Shown piece after piece: positions 37,633 to 47,266 of a stretch of DNA of 64,000 nt; position 1 is the first letter of the stretch; the number at the start of each line of letters is the position of its first letter. This DNA is from Pedobacter frigiditerrae (GTDB lineage Bacteria > Bacteroidota > Bacteroidia > Sphingobacteriales > Sphingobacteriaceae): positions 620,001 through 684,000 of the forward strand of contig NZ_SJSK01000001.1 of assembly GCF_004331645.1 (NCBI RefSeq). Direction: 5' to 3'. The position numbers were made by a program, and so were the translations under genes. The notes under the pieces are model-generated. The model was not told the origin of the DNA and made no database searches. It saw nothing but the letters and a program-made list of their open reading frames with translations.

Positions 37633-40473
37633 TTAATCTGCATCAACCCTAAAATTTCTTCCCCCAAAGTTAGAGATGTTATAACTCAATCCAAATGTAA
37701 AAACTCTAGTAATTTGATTAGTTCTACTATCGATTATCGAATTCCCAGAAACATACCTAGCTAAGTTATTTCCTTGGTTTAACAAATCATTAGCACTAAT
37801 GTTCAGACTTAATGATTGAGATTTAAAAAATGACTTGCTTAAATTTGCATTTAAAAGTAATGGATTTGTATTTGCCAATGAGTAACCAGAATTAATTCTT
37901 TTACTCCCATTAAATCCTACACGATAGCTTTTTCTTATCGTTGCTTGAGCTGAAAGTGACATATCTAAGCTTTTAACATCTCTATTAGTAGCGTTGTTGA
38001 AATCAGAGTTGTTTACGCTCATGTTGTAATTCATATTTGCATAAACTGAAAGTTTCTTCAATCTTAAAGAGCTATTTAAGCCTGTCCTAAAATTGTGAGT
38101 CTTAAAAAAGTTAGCCCCAGTTATTTGTCCTAGATTAGCTAGAGCTACATCATTAAATTGGTTAACGTTAATAGAATTATTGTTAGAGCTAAAACTATAG
38201 CTTGTATTGGCATTAAATCCAAATTTCTTCAAATTAAGAGATGCATTAATGTTTTGTGAAAAGTTTAATCCTTTATTAAAACTTTTAATGTTATTAATGA
38301 AGACAGCCCTGTTTGAAAGTCCAATATTACCTCCATAAGAAATAGAAAGTTTATTCTTTTTAATAGGAACGTTTACTATATAATTACTCCCAGCATTATA
38401 AGTGCCGTTTACGTTCTCGAACCTTGTTTCTTGCTTTAAACTGTTTAAGGTATCGGGAATTAAAACAACATTATTTACAATTTCATTTTGGGTGGTAGCA
38501 AAGCTTAATCCACTTTGCACCGAAACCCCTGATTTGGTATGCACGTAATTAAAACTTGATGAAACATTATGATTAAATGAAGGCTTTAAATTTGGATTAC
38601 CAACAACTATATTCTGTAAATTTTGAGTATTCCTTATGGGTTGTAATTGATAGATTGTAGGGCTATTATTATTGCCACTATAATTAACTGAAATTGTTTT
38701 CCCCTTGCTTATCGTTCTACTTAAATTAATATTTGGAGAATAGTTGAGGTTATTATTGTTTATTTTTCGATGTAGGTTGATATAGTTACTACTCATAAAA
38801 GTCGGCCTCAGGTTAAGCCCAAAATTATACCTCATCTTTTTATTGTTGAAATTATAGTTAATTCCCAAAAGTTGGTTGATAAATACCGAACTAGATTGGG
38901 TACTTAACGAGTCGACATACCTAGCTTGATTGTTTAGGTTATCAAAAACAAAAGTAGAAACATCATTATTATTTCTGCCAAACGAACCATTATAATTGAA
39001 ATTTAAGCTTTGTCGAGCTAAGCTGTCTTTAGGCTTTTTTAAACCCAAACTAAAGCTAATTCCGTAATTAAAGTTTAGACTGTTTCCTTCTGTGATCAAA
39101 TTCCTGTTCAACACAGAATCTTTTTCTAAAACCTGTGTTACTTTGTCGTAATAAAGTGTGTTGGTATTTATAATTCTATCCGAATTAGTTGAAGAGGTAG
39201 AAATACCCAAATTTGCAGATAAGCTATTTCTTTTATTCTTTAATATTTTAGAGAAATTTAAACTAGCATTAATTCTTGGCGACTTGTTAGTGGATTGATT
39301 AAAGTTTTTATTATCCTGTTTAATCACACCCGATTGGTTATTAATAGAAGAGCTGATATTATTACCATTATTATAGGAAGCCCCAATATTCCCATTTAAG
39401 TATATCTTTTTATTATTGAAGTTAAAATTGCTGTTTAAGTTATGGTTGTTGTTTTTATTTTCTCCATTACTGGATGAATTGTTATAAAACGTACCCAACG
39501 GATTTAATGTTTCTACAGATTGCTCATTAGCAAAGGCAGAATTATTATTTCCACCATTATAGTTAACTCCAAAACTTCCATTTTTCCCCCATTTATCATT
39601 ATGGGAGACTACTAAACCTTTATTTTGAGTTTTTCCTGCTCCATTGTTTGATGTTCCATAATTTAAACCAGCTGTGCTTTGCTTCTCATCGCTCCATAAA
39701 TTAATATTTGCACCACTACCCATTTGGTCATTTGTACCACCGTTAATACTAAGTGAGCCAAACTTTCCTTTATTCATCCCTGGCTTAGTTACTATGTTTA
39801 GCATTTTAGCTGGTTCGCCAATTTTGATTCCCGTAAAGTTTGCTTCATCGCCAAAATCATCTATAATTTGGATTTTGGAAACAATACCTGCTGGAAGTTT
39901 ACCTATAAAGTCTTTGATGTTATTTGTAAAGAAATCCTTTCCATTAATCCGCAGTTTTACCATTTCTTTCCCCATCGTTTTCACATTGTATTCATCGTCA
40001 ACCTCTAATCCCGGAAACTGTTTTATTAAATCAGCTACATTATCCCCTTCCATAACCCTGTAAGCCGCAGCATTATACTCAATGGTATCCTGCATTATTC
40101 TTATTGGATTTGGCCTGGTTTTAATCACAACTTCCTTTAAGGTATTCGAAGAAAACTTGAGTTGAATATCTTTAATTTCCAATTGTTTTTCCTTTCCAAA
40201 AGAATAGTTTTTGATAAAAGGCTGATAACCCATTAGCTCAACTTTTATAGAGAAAGGATCTGGTTTTATTTTAGCAAAGCTGAAATAGCCTTCTTCATCT
40301 GTAGTGGTTCGCAATGTATCGGTACCAATAATTAATAACACAGGAGCATCGCTTATTGCTGTTTTACTGGTATCGGCAACGTAACCACTAACACGCCTAT
40401 TGCTTTGGGCAAACAGTGTTAATGTGCATAAACACAGGATTAATAATAGAAAAACTGAGTAGCGTTTTTTCAA
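37633..40473 (-). CDS. TonB-dependent receptor-type outer-membrane barrel
   Basis: 946 residues: signal peptide, CarboxypepD_reg domain (VSGYVADTSKTAISDAPVLL and DEEGYFSFAKIKPDPFSIKV), a plug domain (about 120-230; VADLIKQFPGLEVDDEYNVK, FTGIKIGEPAKMLNI), and a long Asn-rich barrel of the OMP_b-brl_3 type (repeats of N-S-N-F-N-F). No TonB box is evident and no SusD partner is adjacent, so the ligand is unknown. It is the first gene of the operon that continues through the thioredoxin gene. Confidence 0.88.
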   Translation of the reverse strand: MKKRYSVFLLLILCLCTLTLFAQSNRRVSGYVADTSKTAISDAPVLLIIGTDTLRTTTDEEGYFSFAKIKPDPFSIKVELMGYQPFIKNYSFGKEKQLEIKDIQLKFSSNTLKEVVIKTRPNPIRIMQDTIEYNAAAYRVMEGDNVADLIKQFPGLEVDDEYNVKTMGKEMVKLRINGKDFFTNNIKDFIGKLPAGIVSKIQIIDDFGDEANFTGIKIGEPAKMLNIVTKPGMNKGKFGSLSINGGTNDQMGSGANINLWSDEKQSTAGLNYGTSNNGAGKTQNKGLVVSHNDKWGKNGSFGVNYNGGNNNSAFANEQSVETLNPLGTFYNNSSSNGENKNNNHNLNSNFNFNNKKIYLNGNIGASYNNGNNISSSINNQSGVIKQDNKNFNQSTNKSPRINASLNFSKILKNKRNSLSANLGISTSSTNSDRIINTNTLYYDKVTQVLEKDSVLNRNLITEGNSLNFNYGISFSLGLKKPKDSLARQSLNFNYNGSFGRNNNDVSTFVFDNLNNQARYVDSLSTQSSSVFINQLLGINYNFNNKKMRYNFGLNLRPTFMSSNYINLHRKINNNNLNYSPNINLSRTISKGKTISVNYSGNNNSPTIYQLQPIRNTQNLQNIVVGNPNLKPSFNHNVSSSFNYVHTKSGVSVQSGLSFATTQNEIVNNVVLIPDTLNSLKQETRFENVNGTYNAGSNYIVNVPIKKNKLSISYGGNIGLSNRAVFINNIKSFNKGLNFSQNINASLNLKKFGFNANTSYSFSSNNNSINVNQFNDVALANLGQITGANFFKTHNFRTGLNSSLRLKKLSVYANMNYNMSVNNSDFNNATNRDVKSLDMSLSAQATIRKSYRVGFNGSKRINSGYSLANTNPLLLNANLSKSFFKSQSLSLNISANDLLNQGNNLARYVSGNSIIDSRTNQITRVFTFGLSYNISNFGGRNFRVDAD

Positions 40474-40611
40474 GAGATGATGGTTACCTTTTACAAACTT
40501 AATTTTTAGTTTTAAGCATCTTGCATTTTTTACAAAATTTAACTAAAACTTTAAGTTAGATTAGATAAACATCCATTTTCCATAAAAAATTTATAGAAAA
40601 ATCGATAAAAC

Positions 40612-40641
40612 AAAAAGAGCCAACCATTTATAGATTGGCTC
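40612..40641 (-). terminator. Intrinsic terminator of the DUF4397 gene
   Basis: On the minus strand GAGCCAA (40641-40635) pairs with TTGGCTC (40623-40617) and is followed by TTTTTG. It lies 10 bp past the DUF4397 stop. Confidence 0.75.
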
Positions 40642-40650
40642 CTTGGTTGA

Positions 40651-41343
40651 CTATTTGTGTGTAAATATAGCCGCTCCGAATTTAGTTGCATCAGCAGTTG
40701 CTTTGAGCCCTTTTGCATAAAGGGTATAAACCTTGCCTGCTTCAATTTTAACATCGGCTAAAACAACTTCATTAGCTCCTGTTGTCTTGTTTTTAATGTT
40801 AAAGGTTACTTTTTCAGCAGCATCGATAGATTCGAAAGTTGAATATTCCTTGAATGCCTTATTGGTAAATAAATCTGTTGCACTACCTGCTATTGCTAAG
40901 TTTAAAGCTTCAGCGTCTGGACTTAAATTCACAAAACGGATTCTAGCTTTTCCTGCAGCAGGTTGCGTAAAATCATCCTTTAAGAAAAGGAGGTTGATGT
41001 TTTCTAATTTATCAATAACAAATAATGAGTAACCTTCTTGTGGCTCTAGTGTAAATTCTTGTGATTTTAAACTAGTTGTTGTTCCAGTTTTTGCCACATC
41101 AAATTTTCTTTTGCCAGAATAAGCATTTAGATAGTCCATCTTCGTTCCGAAAGAAAAATCGTTTACACTTATTTTAGTATTATTGATAAAAACGTCTAAT
41201 TTCTCCGTAGTTGGCGATGCATGGATAATACTTATTCCAGAAATTGCTGGTGGAATATAATCATCATTCTTTGAACAAGAAATTAATCCAAGTGAGAGAG
41301 CGGTTGCGGCAAGTAAAGCTTTGTAATTAAATGTAAGTTTCAT
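40651..41343 (-). CDS. DUF4397 lipoprotein
   Basis: 230 residues. Lipobox ALSLGLISCSKN. Two tandem Ig-like halves characteristic of DUF4397: SGISIIHASPTTEKLDVFIN and KARIRFVNLSPDAEALNLAI, ending in YTLYAKGLKAT. It is an exported lipid-anchored protein of unknown function, frequent in Sphingobacteriales. It is a single-gene unit with its own terminator. Confidence 0.88.
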   Translation of the reverse strand: MKLTFNYKALLAATALSLGLISCSKNDDYIPPAISGISIIHASPTTEKLDVFINNTKISVNDFSFGTKMDYLNAYSGKRKFDVAKTGTTTSLKSQEFTLEPQEGYSLFVIDKLENINLLFLKDDFTQPAAGKARIRFVNLSPDAEALNLAIAGSATDLFTNKAFKEYSTFESIDAAEKVTFNIKNKTTGANEVVLADVKIEAGKVYTLYAKGLKATADATKFGAAIFTHK

Positions 41344-41441
41344 AATTAAATTTTAAGGGTGAAAAATAGGTTAATGGCCATCAACACTAAGAACCCATAC
41401 GGAGGTAAAATGCCAAACGCTACAACACCCTAAAAAAATAA

Positions 41442-42662
41442 TTATCCTTTTTTCAATTCTATCACAGTAATTTCTGGCCAAATTCCTACTCTTCCAGAAA
41501 ATCCGATAAAGCCAAAACCACGATTTACATTTAAAAATCTGCCGTTTTCTTCTTTAATTCCTGCCCAATGTTTATACCTCAATTTTACCGGGCTCCATTT
41601 TATACCGAACGCCTCGATGCCAAATTGCATCCCATGGGTATGACCAGCTAATGTTAAATGAATTTTTGAAGGATTGTTCTTCACCTGCGCATCCCAGTGT
41701 GATGGGTCATGAGAAAGCAGCACTTTAAACCCTTCAGGTGTAGTTCCTTGTAACGCTTTTTGTAAATCTCCACGTTCACCAAATCCCAAGCCCCAGTTTT
41801 CAATTCCTGCTAAGATTATCTTTTGTCCATCTTTATTTAAATCAATATGCTCATCTAACAATAAATGAAACCCCAATTCTGAATGATATTTTTTGAGTTG
41901 CTGTAAATTTCCTCTTTTGACTAAGTCATTATCCCATTTTACATAATCGCCATAATCATGATTGCCTAAAATAGAAAACTGACCATACTTAGTTTTTATC
42001 TGTGAGAAATGTCCTATCCAAGGCTTAATTTCTTCTGCTTTATTGTTAACCAAATCTCCCGTAAATACAAACAAATCTGATTTTTGCTCATTAATTAAGT
42101 CGATTCCTTTTTGCACCGCTTTAGGATTGGTAAAACTTCCCGCATGAACATCAGATATTTGAGTTATCGTAAAGCCATCAAAAGCTGAAGGTAAATCCTT
42201 AAAGGTTAAAGTATGCTTAATCACCCTGTAAGCATATTTGCCCTTTATTATCCCATACAAAAACAATAAAATTGAGGCGAAGAAAAGACCAATTCCAAAT
42301 TCAACCCAATAGATATTTCTAGCAGGAGCTAAGAAATCACCTTGCTTAATTAACTGAAATAATCCTGCTAAAACCCTAAAAATATCATCTAAAATCAAGT
42401 TAATAATGAAGATAAGCTCACTCACAAACAGCATTAAAAAAGCGTGGGTTGCAATTTTAAAAAACACACCCATTCCTCTACTTTGTATACCTTGAATTGC
42501 AAAAATCAAAGCGAAAACACTTAGTGAAATAACAGACCAAAATACACTCGGAACGTAGGCCTCCGTAGCCACAACTTGCAAACCACTCAATGCATACCAA
42601 TTCAGCAAAAAGAAAATTGCGATGAAAATGGTTACGGGTAATAATTGAAATCTTCTTTTCAT
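41442..42662 (-). CDS. Membrane-anchored metallophosphoesterase
   Basis: About 406 residues from the ATG at 42660-42662. Four N-terminal transmembrane helices (within 1-140) precede a calcineurin-like domain: FTITQISDVHAGSFTNP, LFVFTGDLVNNKAEE, FSILGNHDYGDYV, KVLLSHDPSHWD and LTLAGHTHGMQFG. This is the YkuE/YaeI-like architecture, where lipid headgroup or lipid A precursor phosphoesters are possible substrates. Expression is probably alone. The dispersed repeat 42675-42746 lies in its promoter region. Confidence 0.88.
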   Translation of the reverse strand: MKRRFQLLPVTIFIAIFFLLNWYALSGLQVVATEAYVPSVFWSVISLSVFALIFAIQGIQSRGMGVFFKIATHAFLMLFVSELIFIINLILDDIFRVLAGLFQLIKQGDFLAPARNIYWVEFGIGLFFASILLFLYGIIKGKYAYRVIKHTLTFKDLPSAFDGFTITQISDVHAGSFTNPKAVQKGIDLINEQKSDLFVFTGDLVNNKAEEIKPWIGHFSQIKTKYGQFSILGNHDYGDYVKWDNDLVKRGNLQQLKKYHSELGFHLLLDEHIDLNKDGQKIILAGIENWGLGFGERGDLQKALQGTTPEGFKVLLSHDPSHWDAQVKNNPSKIHLTLAGHTHGMQFGIEAFGIKWSPVKLRYKHWAGIKEENGRFLNVNRGFGFIGFSGRVGIWPEITVIELKKG

Positions 42663-42674
42663 ATTAAATAAATA

Positions 42675-42746
42675 AACCACATAGACACATAGATAAACAT
42701 AGCCAATGGTGTAAAAAAACTATGTTTCCTATGTTTCTATGTGGTT
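42675..42746. repeat. ACATAG-type dispersed palindrome
   Basis: AACCACATAGACACATAG (42675-42692) pairs with CTATGTTTCTATGTGGTT (42729-42746), 17 of 18 bases, and a second AAACATAG/CTATGTTT pair lies inside. Repeated ACATAG words make a stem of about 26 bp. Similar words are frequent between genes in Pedobacter and relatives, from memory. Confidence 0.75.
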
Positions 42747-42771
42747 AAAGAAACTTGGTAAACCTCTTCGG

Positions 42772-44658
42772 TTATATTAACTCAACACTTCTAGTTACAA
42801 AAGCTGTTAATTCTGCTCCTGTTAACATTCCTTGAGAAAGTAAAGCTAAATCCACTGCTTGTTTAGCAAATTTGCTTTGCTCTTCTTCATCAGCCGATGC
42901 TAAAATTTTACTTACTAATTTGTGGTTTCCGTTAATGGCAACTTTGTAGCTATCTGGCATATTACCATAAAAACTCATTCCGCCACCCATTTTTGCCATA
43001 TCCTTCATACGACGCATAAACTCGTCCATAGTTACCGTAACTGGAGAATCATCTGGACTTAAACCCACAACTTCTACACTGAAATTAGCCTTAACAATTG
43101 CCTTTTCAAAAATCTCTTTTACTTTGGTCGATTGCTCTTCGCTTAAAACAGATTCTTGCAATTCATCTTTTTCAATCAGTTGATTTGCTACACTGGCATC
43201 AACACGTTTCAATTGTGTTTTCTCTAGTTTTTGTTCTAAGCTACTCACAAAATGATTATCAATTGGAGAATTCATCAATAAAACATCGTAACCCTTTTTC
43301 CCCGCCGATTGGATAAATCCATCTTGTTTATCTGGGTCAGTAGTATATAAATAAACTACCGTTCCGTTTTTATCAGTTTGAGCTGGAGCTACTTTTTCTT
43401 TGTATTCTTCGAAAGTAAAATTCTCACCTTTGGTATTGGTTAACAAAGCGAAATCTTTTCCTTTATCATAGAATTTCTCTTCGCTAATCATTCCGTATTT
43501 AACGAATAAACCAATATTGCTCCATTTTTCTTCGTAAGCTTTACGGTCTTTATTAAATAATTCAGCCAATTTATCAGCTACTTTTTTAGTGATGTAACTA
43601 TTGATTTTTTTAACGTTGCTATCTGCTTGTAAGAAACTTCTCGATACGTTTAATGGAATATCTGGAGAATCAATTACACCGTGTAATAACATTAAAAATT
43701 CTGGAACAATATCTTTTACTTCATCAGTAATAAATACTTGGCGACTGAATAATTTGATTTTGTTGCGTTGCATATCAAAATCATCCTTTACTTTAGGGAA
43801 GTATAAAACTCCTGTTAAGTTGAAAGGATAATCAACGTTTAAGTGAATCCAAAATAATGGGTCTTCTGAAAAAGGATACAATTGTTTGTAGAAATCTAAA
43901 TAATCAGCATCTGACAAATCTGCAGGTGCCTTTGTCCAAATTGGATTAGTTGTGTTAACGATGTTATCAACTTCAATTGATTTGTATTTAGGTTTATCTT
44001 CTGCATCAACACCATCTTCTTCTTGTTCTGTTTTAGTACCAAACTTGATTGGAACAGGTAAAAATTTAGCGTATTTATCTAAAATTTGTTGAAGTTTATC
44101 TTCGCTTAAAAACTCTTCAGATTCTGCGTTAATATGTAAAATGATGCTGGTACCACGAGTGGTTCTGCTTCCTTCAGAAATCTCGAAGGATGTACTACCA
44201 TCGCAAGTCCATTTTGCTGGTTCAGCACCATCCTGATAAGATAACGTTTGAATTTCTACTAAATCTGCAACCATAAACGCAGAATAGAAACCTAAACCAA
44301 ATTTACCAATGATTTCATTAGCATCTTTCGCATCCTTAAATTTCTCTACAAACTCACTAGCACCTGAGAAAGCAACTTGGTTGATGTATTTTTTGATTTC
44401 TTCTGCAGTCATCCCCAAACCATTATCGCTAATAGTGATGGTTTTTGCTGCTTGGTCTAAACTTACCTCAACTAATGGCTCGCCAAGTTCGCCGTTGTAC
44501 TGACCAAGAGCTGCTAAACGTTTTATTTTTTGAACCGCATCAACTGCGTTAGAAACTAGTTCCCTTAAAAAGATTTCATTATCCGAATACAGGAATTTCT
44601 TGATGATTGGGAAAATGTTTTCAGTGTGTATGGAAATACTTCCTTTTTCTGTTGTCAT
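42772..44658 (-). CDS. htpG: Molecular chaperone HtpG (Hsp90)
   Basis: 628 residues. The N-terminal GHKL ATPase domain has IFLRELVSNAVDAVQKIKRL (metal-binding Asn/Glu), ITISDNGLGMTAEEI, FGLGFYSAFMVAD and RGTSIILHI. The middle domain has LYFPKVKDDFDMQRNKIKLF and LNVSRSFLQADSNVKKI. A C-terminal dimerisation part follows. It folds stress-labile clients with DnaK in the cytosol. It is a monocistronic gene with a long intergenic region upstream. Confidence 0.97.
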   Translation of the reverse strand: MTTEKGSISIHTENIFPIIKKFLYSDNEIFLRELVSNAVDAVQKIKRLAALGQYNGELGEPLVEVSLDQAAKTITISDNGLGMTAEEIKKYINQVAFSGASEFVEKFKDAKDANEIIGKFGLGFYSAFMVADLVEIQTLSYQDGAEPAKWTCDGSTSFEISEGSRTTRGTSIILHINAESEEFLSEDKLQQILDKYAKFLPVPIKFGTKTEQEEDGVDAEDKPKYKSIEVDNIVNTTNPIWTKAPADLSDADYLDFYKQLYPFSEDPLFWIHLNVDYPFNLTGVLYFPKVKDDFDMQRNKIKLFSRQVFITDEVKDIVPEFLMLLHGVIDSPDIPLNVSRSFLQADSNVKKINSYITKKVADKLAELFNKDRKAYEEKWSNIGLFVKYGMISEEKFYDKGKDFALLTNTKGENFTFEEYKEKVAPAQTDKNGTVVYLYTTDPDKQDGFIQSAGKKGYDVLLMNSPIDNHFVSSLEQKLEKTQLKRVDASVANQLIEKDELQESVLSEEQSTKVKEIFEKAIVKANFSVEVVGLSPDDSPVTVTMDEFMRRMKDMAKMGGGMSFYGNMPDSYKVAINGNHKLVSKILASADEEEQSKFAKQAVDLALLSQGMLTGAELTAFVTRSVELI

Positions 44659-44944
44659 AATTAATTTATAATTTTTTGATTATACCTATGCTTATCAATG
44701 GTTGTTCCAAAAGAGTTTATAAGTCAAAATGACAGGTTAGGATAAACTTAATAAAGAGGCCTTTTGTTCCCTAACATCATTTAAATTAGCCATTTATTAA
44801 AAGACGATAACCTATAAGTTACTTATTTAAAACTCATTATAACATAGAAGAGCTCAGATCTTGGTCTCAGCTTGTCATTAGGGGATGAAGAAGGCTTCAA
44901 CAAACAGTAGCAAAGGGAGTAACTAGTACATATCACCGATGTAT

Positions 44945-45000
44945 CAAGTAGGTATCAAGTAAGGATTACTTACGTCATAGACCTACTTGATGCCTACTTG
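44945..45000. repeat. CAAGTAGG inverted repeat
   Basis: The arms 44945-44961 and 44984-45000 are 16/17 complementary; the left arm itself contains CAAGTA twice (with GGTAT between). It is likely a dispersed repetitive element or a structured RNA; no partner copy is seen inside this window. Confidence 0.55.
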
Positions 45001-45181
45001 GACAATAACTAATACTGGACGTACAGTTTGCTGATTCTACTGCACTGGAAAGATGAGCATATTTTGAGCTGCCAAGTAATGCAGACAAAGAATAGCTGCG
45101 TTAGGGATTTTATTTTTAATTAATAATTACAAGAGAGAAGGTTACGGTTCCGGAAACGAAGAAGCTATAGCTAAAAAACCA

Positions 45182-45189
45182 TATCTTTG
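45182..45189 (+). promoter_or_regulatory. -7 box of the M16 peptidase gene
   Basis: TATCTTTG matches the Bacteroidota TAnnTTTG consensus and ends 7 bases before the ATG, so the leader would be very short. No clear -33 element is visible. Confidence 0.5.
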
Positions 45190-45196
45190 TTGCTTA

Positions 45197-46429
45197 ATGG
45201 AATACAACGTACACACTTTAAAAAACGGCATAAGATTACTTCATGTTCCTTCGGCATCGACCATATCTCATGCCTGTATTATTATCAACAGTGGCTCAAG
45301 AGATGAAGACGAAGCGCAAATGGGCTTGGCTCACTTTATAGAACATCTGATTTTTAAACGTACTGAAAAAAGAAATACCAATCAGATTTTAACAAGATTA
45401 GAAAGTGTTGGCGCTGATTTAAATGCCTATACCACCAAGGAATACACTTGCATTCACGCTTCTTTCTTAAATCCATATTTAGATAGAACATTAGAACTTT
45501 TTAATGATATTGTATTTCATTCCGTTTTCCCAGAGGATGAAATGGAAAAGGAAAAAGGTGTAATATTAGATGAGATTACTTCTTATTTAGACCAGCCAGA
45601 AGAAGCCATTAATGATGATTTTGAAGACCAACTTTTTGCAGGCCATTCCTTTGGGAGAAATATTTTAGGAACTCCTGAAACGGTTAATGCTTTAACGAAA
45701 AAAGATATTTTAAAATTTATCGCAGCCAATTATCGTACAGATGAAATTGTTGTTGGTGTAATTGGAAATTATCCTTTAAATAAATTCGTTAGAGTAGGCT
45801 CAAAACATTTCGAATCTGTTCCTGCAAATTTATCACCAAAAAACAGGATAGCTCCAGTTCCAAATGCTGCACAAAACATAGTTGTAAATAAGCAAATTTC
45901 ACAAGCACATGTAATTATGGGCACGCAAGCTTATTCCTTACACCATCCTTATAAAGCCGGATTATTGTTGTTAAACAACATGCTCGGTGGAACAGGAATG
46001 AGCTCTATTTTAAACCTTCAGATTAGAGAGAAATACGGTATTGCTTACACTATAGAATCTAATTACAGTCCGTTAAGTGATACGGGAATTTTTGCCCTTT
46101 ATTTTGGCACAGACCAAGAAAAACTAGATAAAGCATTTAGTCTGATTGCTAAAGAATTTAAGAAAATAAAAGCAAATCCATTAACAGAAATTCAATTACA
46201 AAAAGTTAAGAATAAGTTTATCGGACAAATTGCATTAGGCGAAGAAAATAGAATTGGCTTAATTATTTCTATGGCGAAAAGCTTAATTGATTACAATAAA
46301 ATTGATGATTTGGAAACCGTTTTTAATAAGATTAGAGCTGTTACCGTAACCGATATGGCCAACATTTCTAATGAGATTTTGGATGAAAGTAAATTGAGTT
46401 CTTTAACATTTTACCCGACAGAAGATTAA
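45197..46429 (+). CDS. M16-family zinc peptidase
   Basis: 410 residues, a single pitrilysin-type unit. The inverted zinc motif HxxEH is in GLAHFIEHLIFKRTEKR, the second glutamate in KGVILDEITSYLDQPEE. The C-terminal half has the paired fold (NNMLGGTGMSSILNLQIREK). It lacks a signal peptide, so it is probably cytoplasmic and degrades peptides. Single-chain M16 proteins of this size often work as homodimers. Confidence 0.92.
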   Translation: MEYNVHTLKNGIRLLHVPSASTISHACIIINSGSRDEDEAQMGLAHFIEHLIFKRTEKRNTNQILTRLESVGADLNAYTTKEYTCIHASFLNPYLDRTLELFNDIVFHSVFPEDEMEKEKGVILDEITSYLDQPEEAINDDFEDQLFAGHSFGRNILGTPETVNALTKKDILKFIAANYRTDEIVVGVIGNYPLNKFVRVGSKHFESVPANLSPKNRIAPVPNAAQNIVVNKQISQAHVIMGTQAYSLHHPYKAGLLLLNNMLGGTGMSSILNLQIREKYGIAYTIESNYSPLSDTGIFALYFGTDQEKLDKAFSLIAKEFKKIKANPLTEIQLQKVKNKFIGQIALGEENRIGLIISMAKSLIDYNKIDDLETVFNKIRAVTVTDMANISNEILDESKLSSLTFYPTED

Positions 46430-46603
46430 ATTGTAATTTACAATATAAGTCTTTTAAGGAATATAAGAGCATACCTTAAATGAACTTATATTTCTCATAT
46501 GGTTCAACTAGATTCAAGTAAGCCTTGTTAGCTTATTGAGCCATTAATTATGATTTAATCAACAATTTAGCAATAAAGCAATCTAACAATTCGTGTATTT
46601 TCG

Positions 46604-46611
46604 TACTTTTG
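46604..46611 (+). promoter_or_regulatory. -7 box of def
   Basis: TACTTTTG matches TAnnTTTG and lies 26 bp before the def start. The -33 region is not distinct. Confidence 0.5.
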
Positions 46612-46637
46612 CACTATTATAAGAAATAACAATCCTG

Positions 46638-47195
46638 ATGAAATTACCAATTGTAGCTTACGGAGACCCAGTTTTAAAGAAAGTTTGTGTTGATATTGAT
46701 GAAACATATCCTGATTTGCAACAACTAATTAGCAATATGTTCGAAACAATGTACAATGCGAGTGGTGTGGGTTTAGCTGCTCCCCAAATTGGTTTACCTA
46801 TTCGTTTATTCATTGTAGATACCAAAGGTGATGAGGAAGAGGAAGCTTACAAAAGAGTATTCATCAATGCACAGATTTTAGAGGAGTCTGGCGAGCCTTG
46901 GGCATTTAACGAAGGTTGTTTAAGCATTCCAGAAGTTCGTGAAGATGTGATGCGTAAGCCAAATATCTTGATTAGTTATTATGATGAAAACTGGAAGCAA
47001 CATAAAGCAAAAGTAACAGGATTTCCCGCAAGAGTTATTCAACATGAATATGACCATATTGAAGGCAAACTTTTTACTGACAAACTAAGCTTATTACGCA
47101 AACAATTGTTAAAAGGAAAGTTAGATGCTATTTCCAAAGGAAATGTATCTACTGATTACAAAATGCGTTTCCCTAAGCAGAATAAAAAAAGATAA
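46638..47195 (+). CDS. def: Peptide deformylase
   Basis: 185 residues with all three family motifs: GVGLAAPQIG, EGCLSIPEV (metal-ligand Cys) and QHEYDHIEGKLF (HExxH). It removes the N-formyl group from nascent proteins. It is slightly extended at the C-terminus with a basic tail (FPKQNKKR), which is common in Bacteroidota. A fmt gene is not adjacent. Confidence 0.97.
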   Translation: MKLPIVAYGDPVLKKVCVDIDETYPDLQQLISNMFETMYNASGVGLAAPQIGLPIRLFIVDTKGDEEEEAYKRVFINAQILEESGEPWAFNEGCLSIPEVREDVMRKPNILISYYDENWKQHKAKVTGFPARVIQHEYDHIEGKLFTDKLSLLRKQLLKGKLDAISKGNVSTDYKMRFPKQNKKR

Positions 47196-47266
47196 GATTA
47201 TTTAAGATTTACGATTTCTTGAACCTCAATATTCGTAACTCCTCAATCTAAAATCGTAAATTAAAT

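Larger units (their letters stand above)
44659..45196. other. 538-bp intergenic region with palindrome
   Basis: No ORF with a plausible start is seen. A 17-bp imperfect inverted repeat, CAAGTAGGTATCAAGTA (44945-44961) against TACTTGATGCCTACTTG (44984-45000), one mismatch, is the only strong structure. The -7 box of the M16 gene is at its right edge. Confidence 0.6.
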
